A stretch of 64,000 bases of DNA from Lysinibacillus sphaericus OT4b.31 (GCF_000392615.1 NZ_KB933398.1:377729-441728); one strand, 5' to 3'; positions 9,248 to 17,387 are shown, numbered from the stretch's first letter. The notes: generated by a model not told the origin, from the sequence alone. Made by a program: numbers and translations.

Positions 9248-9307
9248 TCAATGTCTAGGCATTCGCGCCGCACGCATGAGGATGTGGCCAATAGAGTATT
9301 GGTCCAA
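9248..9307 (-). CDS. Possible 19-residue miniprotein in a GC-rich dyad region
   Basis: A TTG start at 9307 lies eight bases behind a perfect GGAGGTG ribosome binding site (complement of 9316-9322). It opens 19 codons, LDQYSIGHILMRAARMPRH, ending in TGA. I do not recognise the peptide. The coding stretch coincides with inverted repeats (GCATTCGCGCC...GGGCGCGGATGC and a GGCCAAT/ATTGGTCC hairpin), so structure rather than coding may explain its composition. It should be treated as a candidate only. Confidence 0.3.
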   Translation of the reverse strand: MDQYSIGHILMRAARMPRH

Positions 9308-9360
9308 TTAGATATCACCTCCGCGCGTGCGGACGGGCGCGGATGCACTTTTCTTTTTCA

Positions 9361-9546
9361 TTATACTGCAAATAAAATTTCAACATAAAATGAGACAAGT
9401 AAAATTGTGATGAGTATATTGATAGTTCGGAATATTTTTGGTTGGTTTTCTTCGGGAATTTCACGTCGCATGCAAAGTGCATAGGTCATGCGGTTGATTT
9501 GAAATAAATAGAATACCGAGAATAGAACTACAATCATTAATAGCAA
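9361..9546 (-). CDS. Small two-helix membrane protein, unrecognised
   Basis: This is a 61-residue hydrophobic protein. Helix one covers about residues 1-17 and helix two about residues 42-60, with a basic/acidic loop (CMRREIPEENQPK) between them. The TTG start at 9546 follows AGGGGAGG, and an ATG three codons later is an alternative. The position between prsA and hpr matches a zone with small yha genes in Bacillus, but I cannot match it to a named family. The good ribosome binding site and membrane pattern support a real gene. Confidence 0.55.
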   Translation of the reverse strand: MLLMIVVLFSVFYLFQINRMTYALCMRREIPEENQPKIFRTINILITILLVSFYVEILFAV

Positions 9547-9616
9547 GTCTATTCCTCCCCTCTTTCTGTATTACTAGCATAACAAAAAACGCCGATAGAA
9601 CACAAGTACAAGCAAT

Positions 9617-10162
9617 TTAGTTAATTGTTGGTGGAACTAAAATTTCATAGCCTTTAGGCGTTTCTTCAACTTGGGCATCTTTAGGTGAATTTAATAAATA
9701 TTTCACGTAAAGTATATCAATTAAACATAAACTACAATGATACGCTAAAAGTAAGGTTCCGTAATGCGTATAGGTAGGTAATAGCAAAGTACCTAGCAGA
9801 ATAATTGAATTTAGTACGATAAACGGCGTTAGTAATGCTAAAATATAACGGTTTTTTGATAAAGGTTCGCGAATACGCATGTGCAATACAGGAATAAAAT
9901 AAAATTGGACACGCACGCGCAATTTGAGATGCTGGCGTAAGTCAAATAAAGCAAAAAAGTGAAGACATTTATGAATCGGATAAAGTGCTAGTACGGCAAT
10001 AATGAATAGCCAGAACAAATGATCAGTAAATTGTTCATCATGAAATAAATTAAGTGTCACATAGGATACTGAAAAAGTTGATAAAAAAACAATCACAGCC
10101 AACATACTAATTCGTGTAGTCCCATAATGATGTTCTAGATTTAAAATTTTCCAACAATGCAT
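9617..10162 (-). CDS. DUF3267 family putative membrane protein (YhaJ-like)
   Basis: This 181-residue protein has four probable membrane segments (about residues 17-37, 48-68, 103-125 and 130-150). It carries a His-containing motif HKCLHFF in the second, resembling the HxxxH arrangement of DUF3267 proteins. That family is related in pattern to site-2-protease-like membrane proteins but has no established function. ATG 10162 follows GGAGTTGAT. The position next to hpr agrees with B. subtilis yhaJ. The family call is moderate; the gene itself is secure. Confidence 0.6.
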   Translation of the reverse strand: MHCWKILNLEHHYGTTRISMLAVIVFLSTFSVSYVTLNLFHDEQFTDHLFWLFIIAVLALYPIHKCLHFFALFDLRQHLKLRVRVQFYFIPVLHMRIREPLSKNRYILALLTPFIVLNSIILLGTLLLPTYTHYGTLLLAYHCSLCLIDILYVKYLLNSPKDAQVEETPKGYEILVPPTIN

Positions 10163-10228
10163 TGAATATCAACTCCGGTATTAGGAAGGGTCCTATTTAA
10201 TGTAAATTGATTTTTGCGAGAATGCAAG

Positions 10229-10271
10229 AAAAAGGAGGTATCTCAGAATTGTTTCTGAAATGCCTCCTTTT
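10229..10271 (-). terminator. Terminator of hpr
   Basis: AAAGGAGG and CCTCCTTTT arms with paired inner bases (TCAGAA/TTTCTGA) form a long hairpin. It lies about 90 bases beyond the hpr stop on the minus strand and is followed there by TTTTTC. Confidence 0.75.
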
Positions 10272-10361
10272 AGCATGATTTTGTGCGTAACACTAAAAGC
10301 ACGATCAGTTCAATCAACGAATAAACAGCGAAGGCATAACTTTGCTAATGGAAGGTGCACC

Positions 10362-10925
10362 TTATCCTTTTACTGTTGGCCGTTGTTCTATCGTATCAAA
10401 GGTATCACGGAAGTGTTGGAATGAACGCTCGAAAATATCGATGAAGTCCTCACCGTAAATATTACGAATGACAGCCATAACATCTAAAAATTCTGGGAAA
10501 CGACCATATAAGTCTTTTAGTGCTAACGAACCCTCGAGAACAGAGTGATACGTATTATGATAATTGCTATTCATCTCGATTATCAGCTCTGTACCAGTTT
10601 CTGTTAGTTCAACGTAAGTATTACGTTTATCGTCATCGCGTTTCGAAAACTTTAGGAATCCGCGCTCTTCCAATTTTTTTGAGAAGTTAAATGCTGTTGA
10701 AACGTGCATCACTCCAAATTTGGCTACGTCAGATATGGACGCTCCTTTTAAATGATACGAGATCCATAAAATATGATGCTCGTTAATGTTTAAATCGTAG
10801 GGTTTAATCCACTGCTGCCAATCTTTTTCAACCGCTTTCCATAAGGCTTTTGATAATTGCGCAATTCTTTGACTATAAAGCATCGCTTCTTTTTGAGTGT
10901 ATAATTCCTCTGACAAAGCCATCAC
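10362..10925 (-). CDS. hpr: Transition-state regulator Hpr (ScoC), MarR family
   Basis: This 187-residue MarR-type winged-helix protein has a nearly unchanged Hpr core (residues about 22-105, with [34 protein letters not shown] and [11 protein letters not shown]). In B. subtilis Hpr represses extracellular proteases, sporulation genes and prsA. The C-terminal tail is shorter than the 203-residue B. subtilis form. The start is uncertain: GTG 10925, ATG 10922 or TTG 10916. The last has the best-spaced AGGTGAT. The upstream region to 11084 is very AT-rich, as expected for transition-state promoters. Confidence 0.93.
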   Translation of the reverse strand: MMALSEELYTQKEAMLYSQRIAQLSKALWKAVEKDWQQWIKPYDLNINEHHILWISYHLKGASISDVAKFGVMHVSTAFNFSKKLEERGFLKFSKRDDDKRNTYVELTETGTELIIEMNSNYHNTYHSVLEGSLALKDLYGRFPEFLDVMAVIRNIYGEDFIDIFERSFQHFRDTFDTIEQRPTVKG

Positions 10926-11084
10926 CTACTGCTTTCTTTAGCATTTTAAAAATATTATAGCAATAAAGGAAAAAAGTTTAAAGTTAGAAAAATTAAAAAA
11001 TTGAAATGTGGTTGAAAAGTAATAATATAATCATAGTTTTTATTAATAAAAAATAATTTTTATCATCATTTATAGACTTTGGAC

Positions 11085-11474
11085 CTACTTTATTTCTTGC
11101 GGTTTTTTCTTTTTATCAGTGAATTGTGCAATATTTTTCTCGATTTCGCTAATTGAATTCTGTAACGATTCTATTTCTTGTTGTAGATTATTCTTAGTAG
11201 GTTCGATTTCTTCAGTAAATTTAGTGATGGACTGTTTTAATTCATTTATTATTTTAGGTATATTATTTTTGGCTTCGTTTGTTAGTGAGTTTACAGATTG
11301 TTTAACATTGCCGGCTTGGTATTTTATATCTTGAAGCTTGTCCTTTGTATTATCAGCGTTTGACAGTAATGTAGTCCGTAATTGTTGTCCAGATTGAGGT
11401 GTTGAAAAAAGTACAGCGATGGTGCCACCTACGATTCCAGTTGTTAGTCCGATTAAAAATGGTTTTGCTTTCAT
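11085..11474 (-). CDS. yhaH: YtxH domain protein (YhaH)
   Basis: This 129-residue protein has an N-terminal hydrophobic Gly-rich segment (PFLIGLTTGIVGGTIAVLFS) typical of YtxH proteins, followed by long amphipathic helices with a strong coiled-coil pattern and a Lys-rich end. It is probably anchored in the membrane by its N terminus. The family is linked to general stress in Bacillus, but the molecular function is unknown. ATG 11474 follows a GAGGG sequence. The gene position between hpr and trpP matches yhaH. Confidence 0.8.
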   Translation of the reverse strand: MKAKPFLIGLTTGIVGGTIAVLFSTPQSGQQLRTTLLSNADNTKDKLQDIKYQAGNVKQSVNSLTNEAKNNIPKIINELKQSITKFTEEIEPTKNNLQQEIESLQNSISEIEKNIAQFTDKKKKPQEIK

Positions 11475-11543
11475 GTTAAATCCCTCATTTCTATATTTGT
11501 TATCTTACCCTCTATTAAACCATGAAATGCGTATAGACAAAAA

Positions 11544-11592
11544 GAAAAAAGAAGCTAACCGAGTGATTTTACATCACGGCTTAGCTTCTTTA
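11544..11592 (-). terminator. Terminator of trpP
   Basis: A long stem AAGAAGCTAA...TTAGCTTCTT extends inward through GTGAT/ATCAC. On the minus strand it ends in TTTTTTC, about 75 bases beyond the trpP stop. Confidence 0.85.
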
Positions 11593-11667
11593 AATAGTGA
11601 CTACGCTAAAATGCTCTTTTCACAGTTACATTGACAGTGAGAGCGGAGCATTTAACCCTTTTGCTAT

Positions 11668-12201
11668 TTAAGCTTGAGAAATGGCTGTGTTAAATTTAGA
11701 ACGTTTCACTAACTTCGCAACGATTGGATAAATAATCACAAAAGCAACAACGTTAAATGCGACGGCTGGTACCACAACACCTACAAAAAGCATTGCGAAT
11801 GTAGCACCGACGTTAGCATTGAACACGAAAAGGGCAACCGATAAAAATACAGTACCCGATAAAATTGTTCCTAAACCAACTAAAACAGCTGAACCTACAA
11901 AATGGCTTACCACTTTTTTCAGCACGATTAGGACTGCCAAAAAGACAAAGCCAGTTACTGCTTTATCAATAATGTTAGGGACTAAACCTGCAGGAAATGT
12001 TGTAAATAAACCAGAGAGCACCCCTGTAGCTAAAGAAAGTAAAAACGTTTCTTTCACTGTAGGGAACAATAAAATTCCGATAAACATCATGGTTAACATG
12101 AAGTCAGGCTTCATGCCGTTTACCATACCTGGTGTGACCACATAAAGTGCAGCACCGACACCAACTAAAAGTGCCATTAAAACTAAATTCTTTGTATTCA
12201 T
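11668..12201 (-). CDS. trpP: Tryptophan transporter TrpP
   Basis: This 177-residue protein has five to six membrane helices and matches TrpP (YhaG), the tryptophan uptake protein of Bacillus. Features are the N-terminal helix MNTKNLVLMALLVGVGAALY, the loop PGMVNGMKPDF and the C-terminal SKFNTAISQA. ATG 12201 follows GAGGAGAG. The ribosome binding site lies inside a ladder of UAG/GAG triplets with two-base spacers, the mark of repression by the tryptophan-bound TRAP protein. In B. subtilis trpP translation is controlled that way. It is monocistronic with its own promoter and terminator. Confidence 0.92.
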   Translation of the reverse strand: MNTKNLVLMALLVGVGAALYVVTPGMVNGMKPDFMLTMMFIGILLFPTVKETFLLSLATGVLSGLFTTFPAGLVPNIIDKAVTGFVFLAVLIVLKKVVSHFVGSAVLVGLGTILSGTVFLSVALFVFNANVGATFAMLFVGVVVPAVAFNVVAFVIIYPIVAKLVKRSKFNTAISQA

Positions 12202-12203
12202 TT

Positions 12204-12252
12204 CTAATCTCTCCTCGACTATGCTAATCTATTTGTTTCCTAAAGTGTCCTC
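12204..12252 (-). promoter_or_regulatory. TRAP-binding site over the trpP ribosome binding site
   Basis: Reading the transcript toward trpP, six triplets follow at exact 5-nt steps: UAG AU UAG CA UAG UC GAG GA GAG AU UAG (12231 to 12204), ending two bases before the ATG. Two more triplets lie upstream, UAG at 12240-12242 and GAG at 12250-12252. The two GAG triplets form the Shine-Dalgarno sequence, so bound TRAP would block translation. The pattern is seen directly; TRAP itself (mtrB) is outside the window. Confidence 0.88.
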
Positions 12253-12278
12253 TTGACCGTTAGCGAAACTTATTTGTG

Positions 12279-12307
12279 ATTGTACGATAAAAATTATTAA
12301 TTTGCAA
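12279..12307 (-). promoter_or_regulatory. Sigma-A type promoter of trpP
   Basis: On the minus strand, TTGCAA (12307-12302), a 17-bp spacer and TACAAT (12284-12279) form a good vegetative promoter. It gives a leader of about 70 nt containing the TRAP triplets. Confidence 0.7.
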
Positions 12308-12372
12308 TATACTATTCTGATAATTAAATCACATATTTATGGGCTAATTACTTATAAAATCCTGCATAAAAA

Positions 12373-12585
12373 AAGACCATCAAAATGATCGTCTTAGACT
12401 GTAGAAAAACTCAAAAAATTGAGTTCGTTAAACAGACTTTTCTTTTAAAATAGAGGTATCTATATGAACCCGTTGATTTCCGCTATGGCAGGGTATGGCT
12501 TCAGTCTCCTCGTCGCTATGCTCCGCGGGGCCTTTTCGCTCATGCAATTCCCGCAGAGGTCACCGCCTGTGCTCCCATCAACTAG
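12373..12585. repeat. Composite intergenic repeat, copy 1
   Basis: Two adjacent hairpins come first: AAGAC around ATCAAAATGAT at 12373-12395, then AGACTG... to ...CAGACTTTTC at 12396-12442. A GC-rich palindromic block containing CTCCGCGGGG and TTCCCGCAGAGG follows at about 12480-12585. Related copies lie at 40744-40950 and 60081-60262. Blocks of this kind are scattered in Bacillaceae genomes in my recollection. The rest of the trpP-hit gap shows no reading frame with a ribosome binding site. Confidence 0.6.
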
Positions 12586-12746
12586 TGTATGACGACGAAA
12601 TAAGGATTATCGCAAAAAACAAGTTCCTAACCATCAAAGTTTCTTCCAGTAGTTTCTCTCTTGGAAGTTCATTTTGGGAATAGACTTTAGTTGTTATTAT
12701 CCATTAGTTGAACAAGCCATTTTTTTAAACCCTTAGTTAAATATAA

Positions 12747-12777
12747 AAAAGCCCTCAGAGCGTTTCTAAGGGCTTTC
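12747..12777 (-). terminator. Terminator of hit
   Basis: AAAGCCCT pairs with AGGGCTTT around a partly paired loop. On the minus strand it ends in six T residues, about 70 bases after the hit stop. Confidence 0.85.
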
Positions 12778-12845
12778 TAAGTGTCAAAAAAATTGCGGGT
12801 GGCATTAATAATAGTCCATCTGTAATCATATACGGATAAAGAAAA

Positions 12846-13259
12846 CTAAAGATGGGCTTTAATGCTTTCTGCCACATCAGCTAATTGTTCAAGTGTATAT
12901 TTTTGTGTTTGCCAATTTAAGCCTAAGCCTTCTTTTTCGTCGTAACGCGGAATAAAATGTAAGTGGTAGTGAAAAACAGTTTGTCCAGCAGCAGTTCCGT
13001 TGTTGTTTATGGTATTCATACCAATTGGATTAAATGCTGCTTTAATGGCATTAGCCACTTTTGGTGCAGCTGCATATAGATTACGTGCTACATCTTCTGG
13101 CATTTCGAAAAGATCTTGGCAGTGCTGCTTTGGAATTAATAGTGTGTGACCTTTTGCTACAGGTGCAATGTCTGCGAAGGCATATACATGGTCGTCTTCA
13201 TAAACTTTAGTACTCGGAATTGATCCGTCAATAATTTTGCAAAATAGGCAATCGCTCAT
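12846..13259 (-). CDS. hit: HIT family nucleotide-binding protein
   Basis: This 137-residue histidine-triad protein carries the CLFCKII zinc-type N terminus and the active-site triad HYHLHFIPR near residues 98-106. Such proteins hydrolyse dinucleoside polyphosphates or AMP-lysine-type phosphoramidates in the cytoplasm; the physiological substrate is not known. ATG 13259 follows AAGGGGG. It is divergent from ecsAB, the same arrangement as in B. subtilis. Confidence 0.92.
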   Translation of the reverse strand: MSDCLFCKIIDGSIPSTKVYEDDHVYAFADIAPVAKGHTLLIPKQHCQDLFEMPEDVARNLYAAAPKVANAIKAAFNPIGMNTINNNGTAAGQTVFHYHLHFIPRYDEKEGLGLNWQTQKYTLEQLADVAESIKAHL

Positions 13260-13363
13260 TCGTAAATCCCCCTTATTTATATATGTAATTTTATTCTATC
13301 ATACTCATAACTGAATCATTTGCTAATTTTTGATAAAATAAAAACAAGAAGAGGAGTGAGGGC

Positions 13364-14113
13364 ATGTCGGTATTAAACGTACAGCAAGTGACAGGTGGTT
13401 ATACAAGAAAGCCTGTTATTAAAGAGTTATCATTTACGATTGAAAAAGGGGAACTTGTTGGGTTAATTGGTTTAAATGGAGCAGGTAAAAGTACAACCAT
13501 TAAGCATATTATCGGAACAATGTTGCCAAAAGAAGGTGACATTCGTTTAAATGGTGTGACGTTAAAGGAAGACACGGACAAGTATCGTACGGCGTTTTCT
13601 TATATTCCAGAAACGCCTGTTTTATATGATGAGTTAACGCTACGTGAGCATTTACAGTTAACAGCGATGGCTTATGGTTTAGATGAGGCTTCACTTGCAG
13701 CACGTTCTGAAGTTTTGTTAAAGGAATTTCGTATGGAAAAACGACTCAATTGGTTTCCATCCCATTTCTCAAAAGGTATGCGTCAAAAGGTTATGATTAT
13801 GTGTGCTTTTTTAGTCAATCCGAGTCTGTATATAATTGACGAGCCGTTTGTTGGTTTAGATCCACTGGGTATTCAATCATTGCTTGATCAGATGGACGAA
13901 AAGAAAAAAGAGGGCGCTTCGATTTTAATGTCAACGCATATTTTATCGACTGCCGAAAAGCATTGTGACCGAATTATTTTATTGCATGAAGGACGTGTGC
14001 GGGCACAAGGAACGATGGCGGACTTACGTAAGGCTTTTGGGATGCCACATGCTACATTGGATGATCTATATATTGCGATGACAAAGGAGCGGGACCATGA
14101 AGAACTTGCGTGA
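13364..14113 (+). CDS. ecsA: ABC transporter ATPase EcsA
   Basis: This is a 249-residue ABC ATPase with Walker A GLNGAGKST (near residue 35), signature HFSKGMRQK (near 138), Walker B LYIIDEPFVGLD and the H-loop MSTHIL. It matches EcsA, partner of EcsB. In Bacillus, loss of ecsA reduces secretion, competence and regulated proteolysis by RasP, so the pair probably exports peptides. ATG 13364 follows GAGGAGTGAG. It overlaps ecsB by 17 bases. Confidence 0.93.
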   Translation: MSVLNVQQVTGGYTRKPVIKELSFTIEKGELVGLIGLNGAGKSTTIKHIIGTMLPKEGDIRLNGVTLKEDTDKYRTAFSYIPETPVLYDELTLREHLQLTAMAYGLDEASLAARSEVLLKEFRMEKRLNWFPSHFSKGMRQKVMIMCAFLVNPSLYIIDEPFVGLDPLGIQSLLDQMDEKKKEGASILMSTHILSTAEKHCDRIILLHEGRVRAQGTMADLRKAFGMPHATLDDLYIAMTKERDHEELA

Positions 14114-15281
14114 TGTCTGGTCCTCTCGCTTCATGCATTATATAGGTGAAGTGCAAAAATATATGCAATTTATTTTTACAGGGCATATAGCAATTGTACT
14201 TGTATTTCTTATTGGGGCAGGGGGCTATCAATATAGTGAATGGCTGAAAATTATAGCAACCGATTTTCCAGCAGAGCCGTTAATTGCGTTAATAATTGGT
14301 GTTTTACTAGCATTTAGTCGACCGACGACATTATTACGTGAGCCAGACCAAGTATACTTATTACCATTAGAATCAAAAATGTCGCAGTATTTTACCAAGG
14401 CACTTGCATGGACATTTTGGTCACAGGTATGGATAGTTGCGATTGTTTATATTGTGACTATACCTTTGTTGAAAGCAGTTACAGAGTTAACGACATTCGA
14501 AATTTGGACGGTATTTTTCCTTATTATCGTACTGAAGTATTTCAGTGTACAAGGAGAGTTCCGTTATCGATATAGTGAACGTGGACAATTTATATGGGTG
14601 GATAGACTCGTACGTGCTGTAATATTTGGTGTAACCGTGTATATGGGACTTCAGACAAAGCCTATCCTTGCCTTTATTGCCGCTGTAATTGGTTGTGCAT
14701 ATATCGTGGTGTTCCGAAAAAAATCAGCAGGAGTGCCTGTGCCATACGAACATTTTGTAAAGTTAGAACAAAATCGTATGATGAGCTTCTACCGCTTTGC
14801 TAACTACTTTACGGACGTACCGCATTTACGTGGTAGTATTCGACGTCGAGGTTGGTTGGATTGGCTTTATAAGTTTGTGCCTTATGCAAAGGGAAATACC
14901 CAAAAGTATTTGGTGTTCCGTACATTTATACGCACAGACGATCATTTTTATTTATGGCTCCGATTAACGGTGATTTCTGCCGTTATTGCTGCTTTTGTAG
15001 ATATTCCAATAGTTACGTGGATAGTTGCTGGTGCATTAAGCTTTGCAACAACGATTCAGTTAAAACAGGCTTTATTATCAAGCGGAGAATTCCGTATGGA
15101 CATGCTATACCCATTGCCAGAGAACGCACGTAATGTAGCAGTCAAACAGGTAGTACGCCTTGCGATGATTGCTCAGACCATTATTGTAGGCCTAAGTGGT
15201 GTGGCACAGCCAATGTTCTATGTGACATTCATCATCGTATTTGTTGTAAGTGAATTGACTACGAAGATGTCAAAATCTTAA
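14097..15281 (+). CDS. ecsB: ABC transporter permease EcsB
   Basis: This 394-residue membrane protein has around eight to ten hydrophobic segments and matches EcsB, the membrane part of the Ecs transporter. Basic cytoplasmic loops (RGSIRRRGWLDW) alternate with hydrophobic spans, and no binding-protein gene accompanies it. ATG 14097 lies within the end of ecsA, indicating translational coupling. No ecsC follows, unlike B. subtilis; the next gene is convergent and an intergenic repeat array lies between. Confidence 0.9.
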   Translation: MKNLRDVWSSRFMHYIGEVQKYMQFIFTGHIAIVLVFLIGAGGYQYSEWLKIIATDFPAEPLIALIIGVLLAFSRPTTLLREPDQVYLLPLESKMSQYFTKALAWTFWSQVWIVAIVYIVTIPLLKAVTELTTFEIWTVFFLIIVLKYFSVQGEFRYRYSERGQFIWVDRLVRAVIFGVTVYMGLQTKPILAFIAAVIGCAYIVVFRKKSAGVPVPYEHFVKLEQNRMMSFYRFANYFTDVPHLRGSIRRRGWLDWLYKFVPYAKGNTQKYLVFRTFIRTDDHFYLWLRLTVISAVIAAFVDIPIVTWIVAGALSFATTIQLKQALLSSGEFRMDMLYPLPENARNVAVKQVVRLAMIAQTIIVGLSGVAQPMFYVTFIIVFVVSELTTKMSKS

Positions 15282-15294
15282 CTAGCGTTGATAG

Positions 15295-15391
15295 TTTCAC
15301 TCAGTTGAGACAGGGGAACGCTCTGGAGGCTTGAGTTACCGCTCGGGTAGGACGGAGTACCGCATGTGTAACCCAAGTTATCACTCAGGTC
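15295..15391. repeat. Degenerate 21-bp tandem repeat array B
   Basis: Units start at 15295, 15316, 15337, 15358 and 15379, exactly 21 bp apart. The cores are TTTCACTCAGTTG, GAACGCTCTGGAG, TACCGCTCGGGTA, TACCGCATGTGTA and TATCACTCAGGTC. The array sits between the convergent ecsB and amidohydrolase genes, just before their shared terminator. Confidence 0.75.
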
Positions 15392-15407
15392 CTAGCTCTA
15401 AAAAAAT

Positions 15408-15448
15408 AAAGCTCATTTTTTCCAAGATGATTGGAGAAAATGAGCTTT
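15408..15448. terminator. Bidirectional terminator, ecsB/amidohydrolase
   Basis: AAAGCTCATTTT-TTCCAA pairs with TTGGA-GAAAATGAGCTTT, a long stem with A-rich and T-rich flanks between two convergent genes. Confidence 0.85.
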
Positions 15449-15455
15449 ACCTGTT

Positions 15456-16616
15456 TTATTTCACAGATTGATATTCTAGAGCGGCGGTTAATAATACCTT
15501 CGCTGCAACGAGCATTCCTTTTTCATCGACATCGAACTTTGGATGATGATGTGGCGCGTACTCAACAGGTTCGGCTCCAGTGAAGAAGAATGTACCTGGT
15601 TTTTCTTCTAAGTAATAAGAAAAATCCTCACCACCCATTGTTGCTTCAATTTCAACAACTTTACAAATATCCTGTGCGACATCCCTTACAAATAATGTTT
15701 CCTTTTCATGGTTAACGATTGCCGGATAACCACGGCGGTAATCTAGTGCAATAGTACAGTCATGAGCAATTTCTGTGCCTTGTACAATACGTTTAAACTC
15801 ACGTTCCATTGTTTCACGTATACCCTTATCAAATGTACGGATAGTCCCATTTAAATAGGCTGTATCAGCGATGATATTGTCGGCGTTAGATGCAACAAAT
15901 GAGCCAACCGTGAGAACCGCAGATTCAGTTGGGGCAACACGGCGTGCAACAAGCTGTTGTAGATTCATAACCAGCTGAGAACCGATGACAATGGCATCCT
16001 TCGTTTGGTGAGGGTGAGCACCATGCCCGCCTTTTCCTTGAATTTTCATTTCAAAACTATCGACAGCTGCCATCATAGGTCCTACACGATAGCCAATCAT
16101 GCCAGTCGGATGATTAGATGATAAATGTGTACCAAAAATGGCATCAACACCGTTTAATGCACCTGCTTGTACCATGCCGATTGCGCCTCCTGGATCAGCT
16201 TCTTCAGCATGCTGATGAATGAGCACGTACTCACCAGCTAATTCATCACGCATTTCCCAAAGTAGCTTACCTAAGATTAATAATGTGGCAGTATGGCCAT
16301 CATGACCACAAGCATGCATCACACCAGGAACTTTTGACTTGTATGGCACATCCTTTTCATCTTGAATAGGGAGTGCATCAAAATCTGCGCGTAAAGCAAT
16401 TGTTTTGCCTGGTTTGTTCCCTTTAATGCGTGCAATGAGTCCGAAGCCACTGACATTTGGTTCAACCGGGACACCGAGCTTTTCATAAAATTGAATAATG
16501 TAATTTGCCGTTTCTTGCTCGTGAAAACTAAGTTCTGGATGCATATGTAGATGGCGGCGAATAGCCACCATTTCATCAAAATGATTATCGATTTTTTCAA
16601 GTAAATTCTGTTTCAT
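15456..16616 (-). CDS. M20 family metallo-amidohydrolase (YhaA-like)
   Basis: This 386-residue M20D peptidase/amidohydrolase has the metal sites MHACGHDGHT (near residue 100) and HAEEADPGG, and the C-terminal GGEDFSYY. A lid/dimerisation domain with GKGGHGAHPH lies between. Relatives remove N-acyl groups from amino acids or related amides; the substrate here is unknown. ATG 16616 follows AAAAGGAG; the longer frame to 16685 would run into hmoB and lacks a site. It is 22 bases downstream of hmoB, so probably co-transcribed. The position matches yhaA next to ecs. Confidence 0.85.
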   Translation of the reverse strand: MKQNLLEKIDNHFDEMVAIRRHLHMHPELSFHEQETANYIIQFYEKLGVPVEPNVSGFGLIARIKGNKPGKTIALRADFDALPIQDEKDVPYKSKVPGVMHACGHDGHTATLLILGKLLWEMRDELAGEYVLIHQHAEEADPGGAIGMVQAGALNGVDAIFGTHLSSNHPTGMIGYRVGPMMAAVDSFEMKIQGKGGHGAHPHQTKDAIVIGSQLVMNLQQLVARRVAPTESAVLTVGSFVASNADNIIADTAYLNGTIRTFDKGIRETMEREFKRIVQGTEIAHDCTIALDYRRGYPAIVNHEKETLFVRDVAQDICKVVEIEATMGGEDFSYYLEEKPGTFFFTGAEPVEYAPHHHPKFDVDEKGMLVAAKVLLTAALEYQSVK

Positions 16617-16638
16617 ATGTGAATGCTCCTTTTTAAAA

Positions 16639-17157
16639 TTAAGCTTCGTCTTCTTCTGTTGGAGCAACGCTATAAGTTGCAACATAGGCAGCGGCAGAGA
16701 AAATATTTTGCTGGCCTACGCCCGTTGGTTTTTCCCGCTCAGCGTGCGCTGTTTTATAGGCTTTGGAATTTTTCCATGCTTCAAATGAGTGCGGGCCATT
16801 CCATTGTGTCATGACGATATAGGTATCGCCATTTAATGGACGCAATAAACGAAAGGCTACGAAACCAGGCTCATTCTCGATAGCTCGCGCACGATTTAAA
16901 AAACGATGTTCAAATACAGGACGACCTTCATCAGTAACAGGGATATTATTGAAGACAAAAAAACCACGTTCTTCTAATTTATTGACAGTATCTAAAACTT
17001 CAAATTTACGTGGTGTGGCAAAGACAGATTTACCTTCAGTTTCATGTATGAGCACCGAGTTCCCATCTCCGTGTATTAGAATCATAGGCTCATTCTGATA
17101 TTTATTTTTCACCTGCTCCATAAATTCAGACGTACCAGAAGTTAAATAAATATACAT
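16639..17157 (-). CDS. hmoB: Heme-degrading monooxygenase HmoB
   Basis: This 172-residue protein has a C-terminal antibiotic-biosynthesis-monooxygenase (ABM) fold at about residues 65-160. Visible motifs are NRARAIENEPGFVAFRLLRP, MTQWNGPHSFEAWKNSKAY and a His in KTAHAER. It matches HmoB (YhgC), which cleaves heme to release iron. An N-terminal extension of about 60 residues is normal for HmoB. ATG 17157 follows AAGGAGG. Its location beside hemEHY places heme breakdown next to heme synthesis, as in B. subtilis. Confidence 0.85.
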   Translation of the reverse strand: MYIYLTSGTSEFMEQVKNKYQNEPMILIHGDGNSVLIHETEGKSVFATPRKFEVLDTVNKLEERGFFVFNNIPVTDEGRPVFEHRFLNRARAIENEPGFVAFRLLRPLNGDTYIVMTQWNGPHSFEAWKNSKAYKTAHAEREKPTGVGQQNIFSAAAYVATYSVAPTEEDEA

Positions 17158-17387
17158 AAATTTGTCCTCCTTATGAATGTTCATAATAGCGTGATTATCT
17201 CCATTTAAGTGCAACTCTAACGCTTTGTCAAAAAAGAAGACACCAGAAAGAACAATTTTATGACATTTCTCTAGGAAAACTATACAATATCAAAGGAAGC
17301 GTTTACTATTGAAAACGGATATCAATAATAATGGAATAAACAAGAGAATTTTACGGATTAAATTATATCGAGGGGAAGGAAATATTC

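Noticed and set aside
11419-11634. A 71-codon plus-strand frame between yhaH and trpP
   Set aside because: It includes the trpP terminator hairpin and starts inside the yhaH coding region antisense; there is no ribosome binding site.
12495-12683. A 62-codon frame in the trpP-hit gap (Ser/Cys-rich)
   Set aside because: It lies over the GC-rich block of the composite repeat and has no ribosome binding site or conserved features.
13399-13703. Minus-strand frames within ecsA
   Set aside because: They are antisense shadows of a well-supported ABC ATPase gene.
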